A stretch of DNA of 64,000 bases, taken from contig OX327691.1 in assembly GCA_946807835.1 (NCBI GenBank), forward strand, positions 15,055,688-15,119,687, read 5' to 3'. The notes under the pieces are model-generated. The model worked only from the letters and a program-made list of their open reading frames with translations. It was not told the origin of the DNA and ran no database searches. The DNA comes from Ailanthus altissimus (lineage: Eukaryota > Streptophyta > Magnoliopsida > Sapindales > Simaroubaceae). This document shows, in pieces, positions 53,087 through 63,189 of the stretch; position 1 is the stretch's first letter; each line of letters starts with the position of its first letter. Made by a program: the position numbers and the translations under genes.

Positions 53087-53430
53087 TGTTAGTTGGTAAA
53101 TAAAAAATTTGTTTATAAAAATAAATGCAGCGGAAGCCAGATCGTCTTGTTCATAATTACATGTATAGAGATAAAAGATTACCTCAATTTTTTGCTATGA
53201 CAGATCTTGAATTGACTGGCTGCAATCTTCTCTATTATCCTTAATCTCCAAACACAACGCGTGTGGACGCGTTGATCTTTCTTAATCTCTAAAACCAACC
53301 AATAATACCCAAATCTGAGAGAATAATATTAATTAAAATCTTTTTCCACGTAAGAATACGTAAAAGAATTTTTCCCTATATGGTTGTCGTCATTCTTTTA
53401 TTTGCTTATTATATACTAATAATAGAATAA
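53087..53430 (-). repeat. Copia 5' LTR fragment (344 bp)
   Basis: It matches 43787 to about 44130 of the 3' LTR. It is cut at 53431, where the Athila LTR begins. The end next to the primer-binding site reads ...CCAACTAACA on the minus strand. Confidence 0.8.
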
Positions 53431-54800
53431 TGATAATAGTATTTTAGCACTCTAACTTGGGTATTTTTACTTTAATCCATTAATATTTGACTACTTATTT
53501 GTGTTTTTAATCTTAAATAGGTGTGTGAAGGAAAATATGACACATAAGATCAAACGGGAGGCGAATCGGGCAAGAAATGAGCGAAATGCGCTCAAAAGAC
53601 AAAAGTGGGAAAACAAGTGGCTGAGAGCGCCCAGAACAGCGAGTGAGCACCGCGGTGCTCGTCAATGTTCGCGGAATCCTAAAGATTGTGCCCAGCGTCA
53701 CGGCGCTAAGCCCCCAGTGTCGTGGCGCCCGTGCAGATGTTTAAATACTCATCTCAACTCGCTTATTCGGGGTGGATTCGAAGCTCCCCGCACCTAGGGT
53801 TTCTCATAGCAATAAAAATACTATTTTGAGGCAAAAATAAGGAGACTTAGTAAAGAGAAAAACACAAGCAACGAATACATATTCAAGCCAAGAAATCAAA
53901 GTGAATTTATTAAAGATTGAGGAATCAACTCTTGGACAATCAAGACAAGAGGAAGAAGAACAACTCAGGGCATCACTTGTGTTATTTTCTTCTTTAATTT
54001 TAAGAGATGATTTCATTCATTATATTTTCGTACTTTTTCTTTGATATTCTTGTTTTGAACATGAGCTAAATACTTTTGATTTAGGGTTAGATGTTCTTGA
54101 ACCTAGTATGTAATTGACTTTTGTTTTAAACTCTTAGTTATGAACTTTTATCTCTTAATTAATTCAATCTATCTTTACTTAATGCTTTCAATATACTTGA
54201 TCACTATTTTGATTGTTTAGGAACCATGATAACTTTGACAAAAGAAATCTTGTGTTTGGCCTAAGGTAGATTGATACATGATCATAGAGTAATATCTATG
54301 AGTTCTATATAGGATAGAAATATACCTAAGTGGCATGTATAGTTTGATTAGACTTATTCTTAATGAGTTGCATTTTATTCAAATTACCATAGACATATAA
54401 GTAATTGTTAGGGTGTGATATTATCATTCGACTATCAACAGAAGCTTATGATGAAATCAGTGTCTAGCCAATCAATTGATAATAAGGGAATAACTAAGGG
54501 GTTAAAAGGTTCAATGAACTACTAGGGGATTCATCGATACCCTAGATTACTCATCAATTTAGTGAATTCTATCTCCGAGTACTTGCAATATCTTAATTAG
54601 ATTTAATTCGATAGTAGTAGTTTAGTTAGTTAAACTCCATCTCAGAAGCTAGTTTGGATAGAGGTAAAATAGAGTAATTTTAGTTTTCAATTGAAGAAAA
54701 TAGAAACAATAGTCTATGTGGGATCAATAATCTGGACTTAGTCCTATATTACTTGGTATGAAAAGTGCGCACTTACGCTGAGTCATTAAATCAAACATCA
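53431..54800 (+). repeat. Athila 5' LTR (1370 bp)
   Basis: It starts TGATAATAGT and ends ATCAAACATCA. It includes a GC-rich part (53620-53745) with a perfect 16-bp palindrome, then GAACATGAGCTAAATAC...GATTTAGGGTTAG as in related Athila LTRs. The 98-codon open frame at 53501-53797 is an LTR composition artefact. Confidence 0.82.
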
Positions 54801-54807
54801 AGTTTTT

Positions 54808-54825
54808 TGTGCCGTTGCCGATGAT
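54808..54825 (+). other. Athila primer-binding site (degenerate tRNA-Asp)
   Basis: TGTGCCGTTGCCGATGAT differs at a few positions from TGGCGCCGTTGCCGGGGA, the complement of the plant tRNA-Asp 3' end used by Athila elements. It begins seven bases after the LTR. Confidence 0.8.
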
Positions 54826-54962
54826 TATTTTATCTAATCTTAGATCGATACTAATACTATACTATTTTACTTTTACTTCAAATTTTATTTTATTTCATTA
54901 TTGTTACTGTTCTTTTTCAACTCTAGTTACTAATTGTATTTTTTTTTTAGTTTTGACAATAT

Positions 54963-56450
54963 ATGCGAAGAACCAATAGTGAAAATTCAACATCTTTTGA
55001 TCCTGAGATTGAAAGAACATTCTAGAGAGTTCGTTGAGAACAACATTAAAATAGAAACATGGCAGAGAATCACAACAATATCAACAATCCAGTGTTTGAA
55101 CTTATGAATCCGCAGAGATCGTTGAGGGATTATGCTGTTCCTACAACATAAGGCATTTAGTCTAGTATTCGACGCCCCACTATTAATGCAAACAACTTTA
55201 AAATCAAGTCAAGTACTATTCAGATGCTTAATGAGTCTGTGCAATTCAGTGGAGCTCCCAATAATGATCCCAACATACATATTATTAATTTATTAGAGAT
55301 TTGTGATACATTCAAGTTCAATGGGGTTTCAGATGACGCCATCAGGTTGCGACTATTCCCTTTCTCACTGAGGGATAAGGCCAAGAGCTGATTGATGTCA
55401 TTACCATCAGGATCTATATCAACGTGGGATGACCTAGCACAGAAGTTCTTAGCAAAATTTTTCCCACCAGCTAAGACAGCTAAGATGAGGAACGACATCA
55501 CCTCATTTGTGCAGATTGAAGGTGAATCATTATATGAGGCATGAGAACGATTTAAGGACATGTTGAGAAAGTGTCCCCATCATGGAGTTTCGAAATAGTT
55601 ATTAGTCCAGACATTCTACAATTGGCTAGTGGATTATTTAAGGACAATTATCGATGTCGCTGCTGGAGGAACTCTGATGAATAAGTCCACAGATGAAGCA
55701 TATGAGTTATTGGAAGAGATGGCATGCAATAGCTATTAATGGCCTATTGAAAGAGTTACACCAAAGAAGGTTGCTGGAGTTCATGAGATTGATGCATTCA
55801 ATGCATTGGCTGTGCAGATTAAAATTTTAATCAAGAGGATTGATTCTATGAATACTGTCAAGACTCAAAATGCGACTTGTGACTTCTATGGTGACAATCA
55901 TATGAATAGGCAATACATGGAGTCAACAAACTATGTGGGGAATCATAATAGACAGCAGAATAATTCACATTCAAATTATTATAATCCGGAGTGGAGAAAT
56001 CATCCTAATTTTTCTTGGAGTGGTAACCAATGGCAGCAACTTAAACCTAACCCATCTGGATTTCATCCCCCACAAGAAAAGAAAGCATCATTGGAAGATA
56101 TATTTATGCAATACATGAAGTCAAATGATGTTATTCTATAAAACTACTATGCATCTTTGAAAACTCTAGAAACTCAAATGGGGCAACTTGCTGCAGCACT
56201 AAATAATCGACCTCAATGGACTTTACCAAGCAACAATAAAGCTAATCCTAGATGGGATAAGGAGCAATGCAAAGCTGTTTCTTTGAGAAGTGGCAAGGAG
56301 TTGCAGTCAACAGTGCAGAAGTGGAGAAAAGTGCAAAATGTAATGAAGAAAACAGTGCAGAAGTGTAGAAAAGTGCAGAATTTATTGCAAAACATGATGA
56401 ACAGTAGCAGAAAAATGCAGAAAACAGAAAGAAATGCATAAAAATGCTAA
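54963..56450 (+). pseudogene. Athila gag (inactive)
   Basis: The frame starts at ATG 54963 (MRRTNSENSTSFDPEIE) and stays in one phase to about 56440, broken by stops at roughly ten places, many at former Trp codons (KAKS-stop-LMSLPSG; YEA-stop-ERF). Core capsid motifs are NNFKIKSSTIQML, FNGVSDDAIRLRLFPFSL, STWDDLAQKFLAKFF and LRKCPHHGV. The Cys knuckle reads CDFYGDNHMNRQY, with two of its Cys replaced by Tyr. Asn/Gln-rich and KVQN-repeat regions follow (56290-56440). Gag forms the virus-like particle; this copy cannot. Confidence 0.85.
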
Positions 56451-56747
56451 TGCAGTAGCACAAACCAGTAAAGTTCGGCAGAAACTTGCAGTTCAGCCTC
56501 TCCATCCACCTCCACCATTTCCTCAGAGGCTATAGAAATAGAAGTTGAACAAGCAATTTTTGAAATATTTAGATGTCTTCAAGAAACTCCATATTAACAT
56601 ATCTTTTGCGAATGCTTTGGAATAAATGTCAAGTTATATGAAGTTCATGAAGAACATCTTATCAAAGAAAATGATATTAGCTGAGTATGAAACCGTGGCA
56701 CTCACTGAAGAATGTAGCGCAATATTGCAAAAGAAATTTCACCAAAA

Positions 56748-58905
56748 TTGAAAGATCCAGGTAGTTTTACCATACCATGCACTATCGGGGAGAAATTCTT
56801 TGGTAGAGCATTATGTGATTTAGGTGCCAGCATCAACCTAATGCCATTATCCATCTACAAGAAGTTAGGTTTGGGGGAAGCTAAACCTACTAATGTCACC
56901 TTGCAATTGGCAGATCGTTCACTCACCTATCCAATGGGCATTATTGAAGATGTTTTGGTAAAGTTTGACAAGTTTATATTTCTAGTAGATTTTAGAATGT
57001 TGGATATAGAGGAGGATCGTGAGGTACCCATCATACTAGGAATACCATTCTTAGCAACAAGAAGAACCCTTATTAATGTGCAAAAAGTAGAGTTAACTAT
57101 GAGGGTGCAAAATGAAGAAGTAACATTCAATGTGTTCAAAGTCATGAGAGGGCCAAGTAAGGAAGAGGAATGTATGAGCATTGACATTATTGACAGGGAA
57201 GTGCAGGATATTTTTAACAAAAATAGCATTGAAGATGCAATAGTAAATGGAGTCGAGGTAGAAAGAAGTGAAGCGCGAGAGTATCTGTAAGCCTTAAGCC
57301 TTTCTCCGAGATTTGACAGATTCAAGAGGAGAGCTGAACCATTAGATAGACCAGAAGGCTGGCAAACTCACATTAAGTCGTCTATTGAAGAACCTCCTAA
57401 ACTAGAGTTAAAACCACTATTGATGACTCGTAGGTAGACAAATTGTTGAGTTTGTCAGTTATAGTTTTTGCACAACTTGATGACTCGCAGATAGACAAAT
57501 TGTTGAGGATTTTAAGAGATCATAAGAGAGCAATAGGATAGATGATTGCTGACATCAAAGGAATCAGTCCCTCTTTTTGCATGCATAAAATTCTGTTAAA
57601 GGAATGGCACAAGGCTACAATTAAGCAGCAAAGGCGCTTAAATCCAGTAATGAAAGATGTAGTAAAGAAAGAGATTATTAAGTGTCTAGATGCAGGGATT
57701 ATCTACCCGATTTCTGATAACTCATGGGTAAGTCCAGTGCAATGTGTACCAAAGAAAGGAGGGATCACTATAGTGGTAAATGCGAATAATGATTTAATCC
57801 CCACTAGGACTGTCACGGGTTGAAGGATATGTATGGACTACCGAAAGCTGAATAAAGCCACCCGCAAAGATCATTTTTCCTTACCTTTCATCGATCAAAT
57901 GCTGGATAGGTTAGCAGGACATAATTATTATTGCTTCTTGGATGGATATTCTAGCTATAATCAGATTGCAATTGCTCCTGAAGATCAAGAAAATACCACG
58001 TTCACTTGTCTATATGGTACATTTACTTTCCGGAGGATGCCATTCGGATTATGCAATGCTCCAGCCACATTTCAGCGCTGTATGATGGTCATATTTTCAA
58101 ATAGTATAAAGCACTTCATGGAGGTATTTATGGATGATTTTTCTATTTTTGGCAATTCATTTGATCAATACCTTGATAATCTAGCATTTGTGCTTAAACG
58201 GTGTGAAGATACCAATTTAGTGCTCAATTGGGAAAAATATCATTTTATAGTTAAAGAAGGCATAGTATTATGCCATAAAATTTCTGCTCATGGTATTGAA
58301 GTTGATAGAGCAAAGATAAAAACCATCAAGAAGTTACCACCACCCACTAATGTGAAAGGAGTGCGGAGCTTTCTTGGCCACCGAATTTTATCGAAGATTT
58401 ATAAACGATTTCTCCAAGATCTCCAAACCCCTATGCAACTTACTAGAGAAAGAAGTGCAGTTTTATTTCGATGATGCATGTCTCGAAGCTTTTGAACTGT
58501 TAAAGAAGAAGCTTACTACCGCACTGATCATTATAGCTCCAAATTGAGACTTACCTTTTGAAGTGATGTGTGATGCAAGTGATTTAGTTGTGGGAGCTGT
58601 ATTAGGACAATGCTGAGAGAAAGTGTTTCACACAATATACTATATAAGTAAGACTCTCAATGATGCGCAGTCCAATTACACCGCCACAGAAAAATAGTTG
58701 TTAATGATAGTCTTCTCTTTTGACAAGTTTCGAGCTTACCTCATTGGAGTCAAGGTCACAGTCTTCACTGATCATTTAGTAATCAAATATCTCATCAACA
58801 AGAAAAATGCTAAGCCGAGACTCATTCGATGGATTCTCCTATTACAAGAATTTGATCTATAGATCAAAGATAGAAAAAGAGTTGAAAACTAAGTTGCAGA
58901 TCATC
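56748..58905 (+). pseudogene. Athila protease, reverse transcriptase and RNase H (inactive)
   Basis: The protease (56748-57290) holds GRALCDLGASINLMPLSIYK, with the catalytic Asp in DLGAS, and VPIILGIPFLATRR. After a frameshift, RT runs from 57542 (KEWHKATIKQQRRLNPVM; MDYRKLNKATRKDHF; CFLDGYSSYNQI; RMPFGLCNAPATFQRCM; FMDDFSIFG at about 58125-58150) with a stop at 57821. A second frameshift at about 58382 (after FLGH) leads into EFYRRFINDF, then RNase H ([41 protein letters not shown]), which ends where the solo LTR begins. Both RT and RNase H catalytic acidic residues survive. Confidence 0.88.
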
Positions 58906-61622
58906 TGTCACGCCCCAGACCCAAAAGATCTGACACATGACATCACTTACATTCATTCAATAATACTTAAACATTCATTTTAATTTCTTTCAAAATTATA
59001 GCAATTGAATTATGACTGGGACAATTAGTAAACCGGAGATACGCAGAGTTTTCTCATAGATTAACACTCTACTACGTCACCAGTAGCAACTTTGTTACCG
59101 AAAGCCCAGAATATATTCATTGCAAATTCTTACTTAAAATCAATCCATTACTACACTTGGTGAAACTTAAACTAAATCCAACCACACACAATAAAATAAT
59201 ACATAAGTATTTATTCACTAGGGACAAATTAAATATCTTATCCCACGTGTCCCCAAATGAAACACTTAGCAACCTAACAACTTAGGGAACCCAAGGAACA
59301 ACAGAAGCCTTGCCAAATCCGCTAAGCACACATGTACCTTATTTACCTGAAATCACCATAAACTATAATGAGTATAAAACGCAGTAAGCATACTAGTTTT
59401 TCATATATCAAATACAAATACATATATGTACACAATGCATATGTATGATAGGCTGTGATCAATCAAAATCATAATCTTATCAAATCACATATCATGTAAG
59501 CGCTTACACATTCTTTCAAAACACATAATAGGAATACCATCACTCAACTACTACTTAGTAGGACTTACATATCACATATCACATAATGAGCCAAATGTCA
59601 CTCGTAGGTGACATACCGTATGAGAGGAATAGTACAAGTGAGGTCTTGAAATTACACATATATAATGCTCATGCCCGAAGGTAAAAGCCAAACCCTCACC
59701 CTGATCATCGGTGAGTCCTCTCACATGCACCAATACTCCACCACACAAATGTGATGACTCACACTTCCTTTAGGTACCAATAGGATCCTCCCTACATACG
59801 GAACACATAACATATATCAATCCCGAAGGAAAGGCCACACATAAAGGCTCCACAAATCACATAAAATGCCTACTAAGTTAACAGTGAGTTCAAGTACCCT
59901 CAAAATACAAAATATTTCTCATGGACATATTACACTTCAAAAGCTTTCTTTGTTAAACATATCTTATTTTGAAAGCTCACTTTCAAAAAACACATATATG
60001 TCCATGCTCAATGTCAATGCTCACATTCATAAACATATATTCATATTTCATATCAAAATATACTTTGACATAACATAAACATATTCTTAACCACATTTAC
60101 AAAATCATTCATAACACTTACTATGTTTATTGTGATTCCAGTAAAAAGTCTAGTATACTTACCTCTTAGCACTTTCAGCTACAAGGCTTAAATCTCCTTA
60201 ACCTATCAATGGAGATTAATCCTTTTATAAGCCTCACAATTCACACAAAATACTTTAAATAACTTACAAAATTATACACAATGCATTTATCACATCAAAT
60301 TGGTCTAAATACTTGGTTTCTTAAAACCTGTCATTCTGACCACTTATACTTAACAAAATTTTCTAATACATCAAACGATGTCCAATTACTCCAAAATCAA
60401 AATATATCATTCTTGACTCATATATCCTTATTATATATGAATATTATATCAAAATTCCTACACAATCCATTCCATACACACCATCGAATCCAAACTACTA
60501 ACCTGACAGGATCAAGATACTTACTGAACAGTATTTAATCTCCCAATTTTATAAAATCATATACTAACTCAAAAATTATAAAAATATCACATAATTACTC
60601 TTAACACATATCTCAATACATGATAAATATTTCACTTCCGAATCACTGCCAAAAGTATTTTAAAACTATTTTATTCCATAGCTTTAAAAATCTATTAATC
60701 AAATACTGCAATGAGCTGATACACTTTAGAAAATCATAATACTTCAACCACATTGATCTAAATTCTCAATTCCGAGTATATCATATTAGACATATAAACC
60801 TATCATATTCCATAAATTCGTAATTTTTAAAGATCATTCAGCAGGTCAAAAATTATTTTCTACTGTACTATATTGTTTATACAGAAAATTTCCAGAATTT
60901 CAGGGTCATTTTGGTAAATTTACTAAAAATTCAATTTCCAAGATTTTTAATCGATTCAAAGCCTCAGATGATCCTAAACATGTCTAATTTCATATACTCA
61001 AAATGAAAAATCAGAATCAAATCACAACAATTTATAAAATTCTTGAATCAAGAGACTATCATGTAGAAATCCTACAATCCATCATGATTTATCAAGCTAT
61101 CTTATAGATCATCATCAATTCTCAAAATATCATACGAAATACACATCAAATCCTCAATTATACATATTTCCAGAAATCAAAACTTAAAGAAATTAACATA
61201 ATTAACACCAATAAATTGAGAAATAGTTGTGATATACCTCTTAAAATCTAAAATTCCAATATCTTCTTCTTTTTCTTCTCCTTCTTCTCTTTCTCTCCCC
61301 TCTTTCTCTCTCTTCTCTCTCTCTAAAAGAGGTAGCTTGATCAAAATGAGAGAATTAGGGTTTTAAAAGTGTATTTTTATACTAAGTGGCTAATTTTTAA
61401 TATTTACGAATTTACCCTCAAAACTTTCAAAGTATTACAATTTGGTCCCTAAAATAAATCTAAAGTCTTGCAAACAAACCCAATGCTAATAGTATATCCT
61501 TAACCTATAAAAACACTACTAATAACAATATATAAATCAAGGATCATTCACGTATAAATAAAATATATATATTTATATATATAAATACATATTCTTACCG
61601 ATTGTGGATACTGGTTACTACA
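58906..61622 (-). mobile_element. Solo LTR A2 (2717 bp), target-site duplication TCATC
   Basis: On the plus strand it reads TGTCACGCCC...GGTTACTACA, flanked by TCATC at 58901-58905 and 61623-61627. It is the reverse complement of the family copy at 25881-28576 along its full length, with many point differences. It separates Athila RNase H (NQVADHL) from the residues that follow (SHLEA), and the reading resumes exactly after one target copy. The 70- and 85-codon frames at 59866 and 60281 are LTR sequence. Confidence 0.92.
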
Positions 61623-61627
61623 TCATC

Positions 61628-62930
61628 TCTCTCATTTGGAAGCATCAAATCAACACTAAGAGAAGATCCAAATCAATGAAACCTTTTCAGATGAACAACT
61701 TCTTGCAACACAACATCACGAGATCCCCTAGTATGATGATATTGTTAATTATTTAGTTTCCGGTCTAACACCTCATAATTTAACTTTTTAGCAAAAGAAT
61801 AAGTTCTTCCATGATGCAAGATTCTATTTCTGAGATGAGCCATTCCTTTACAAATCATGTGCAAATCAAATCCTTCGAAGATGTGTCCCTACATAAGAAA
61901 CTCAAGACATCTTACACCATTGTCATGTATCCAGTTATGGGGGACATTTTGCAGGCGACAAAACAGTGACTAAGGTACTTCAATCTGGTTTTTATTGGTC
62001 CACATTATTTAAAGATGCATATTCTTTTGTTGCAGGGTGTGATCTATGTCGACGGACGGGGAACATCTCCAAAGGACATGAAAAGCCACAGCAAACCATT
62101 CAAGAAGTTGAAATCTTTGACGTTTAGGGAATAGACTTCATGTGACCGTTTTCACCATCTAACAACAACAAATACATACTTATAGCTGTGGATTATGTTT
62201 CAAAATAGGTAGAGGCAGTAGCATTACCAACAAATAAGGCAAGGACAGTGATTAAGTTCATTCAAAAGAACATATTCACAAGATATGGAACACCGAGAGC
62301 AATTAGAAGTGACAAGGGCTCACACTTCTGCAATAAGTATTTTTCAGCCCTTTTGTAAAAATACCGAGTCAAGCACAAAACGGCTATTGCATATCATCCT
62401 CAAACGAGCAGACAAGTTGAGGTATCCAATCGATAAATAAAAAGCATCTTGGAGAATATGGTTAAACCAAATCGAAAGGATTAGGCATTACACTTAGATG
62501 ACGCTTTATAGGCGTACCGTACTGCTTACAAAACTCCGATTGGTATGTCTCATTTTCGTTTAATCTTTGAAAAAGCATGTCACCTACCCTTGGAGTTAGA
62601 ACACAAAGCATATTGGGCCAATAAAGCCCTCAACTTTGATCTCCAAGCCACAGGTAAGAAACATTTACTTCAACTAAACGCCATGGATGAATTTCGTCTA
62701 CAAGCATATAAGAATGCCAAGCTTTATAAGGAAAAGACGAAACGGTGGCATGTTAAGAAGATACTTCAGCGTTCATTTGAAAAAGGACAACTAGTGCTGC
62801 TCTACAATTCAAGACTGATGTTATTTCCTGAAGAACTCAAGTCCCGATGGTCTGGCCCGTTTCAAATCATAACGGTTTACCCAAGTGGAGAGGTTGAAAT
62901 TAGAGATCCAAATAATTAAGCTTCATTTAC
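61628..62930 (+). pseudogene. Athila integrase (inactive)
   Basis: It continues from RNase H. A spacer (HHEIPWYDDIVNYLVSGLTP) leads to the zinc-binding HHCC part (HHCHVSSYGGHFAGDKTVTK...GCDLCRRTG, 61916-62057). The catalytic core has GIDFM (Asp), YILIAVDYVSK, IRSDKGSHFCN (second Asp) and VEVSNR (Glu), with stops at several former Trp or Gln codons. The C-terminal part (62545-62919) is open: [21 protein letters not shown], then the chromodomain-less tail [10 protein letters not shown]. The catalytic triad remains, but the interruptions make it non-functional. Confidence 0.87.
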
Positions 62931-63189
62931 AGTAAATGGCCAGCGCTTCAAGAATTACTATAGATGATATATAGATCGACAGAAGGTCAATGTCGATCTT
63001 ATGGATCACAAGTAACTGCAGGAGCAACACGTCAAGTCGAAGATGTTAAACCAAACGCTTCTTGGGAGGCAACCCAAGCTTAGCATCCTTTGATTTTAAT
63101 TAGTTTTTTTTTTCTTTTCTCTTTAGTTAATTCATTTCTCTTGTCTTTTCTTTTCTCTAATATGTAGGTTTTTTTTTAGGTTACATAAA

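Larger units (their letters stand above)
43787..53430 (-). mobile_element. Ty1/Copia retrotransposon, near full length, interrupted by a solo LTR
   Basis: Read on the minus strand the order is: 5' LTR part (53430-53087), tRNA-Met primer-binding site (about 53073-53084), a 2-kb leader, gag start at 51001, protease, integrase, RT, RNase H, polypurine tract (45197-45208), and 3' LTR (45196-43787). The two LTRs share their first ~340 bp from the inner side of the 5' copy, such as TTTGTTTATAAAAATAAATRCAG and CTGCAATCTTCTCTA. The rest of the 5' LTR is missing from the window because an Athila element starts at 53431. The other LTR half may lie beyond the right edge or be lost. The gene order protease-integrase-RT-RNase H defines Copia. 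A solo LTR (45767-48010) sits in RNase H. Confidence 0.88.

Noticed and set aside
55220..55561. 113-codon minus-strand open frame
   Set aside because: Shadow of the Athila gag gene, whose plus-strand reading is the recognisable one.
56213..57325. Minus-strand open frames opposite Athila gag and protease
   Set aside because: Shadows of the plus-strand coding sequence, rich in Cys/Phe/Ser as expected for antisense text.
59866..60538. Open frames of 70 and 85 codons
   Set aside because: They lie wholly within solo LTR A2 and are AT-driven.
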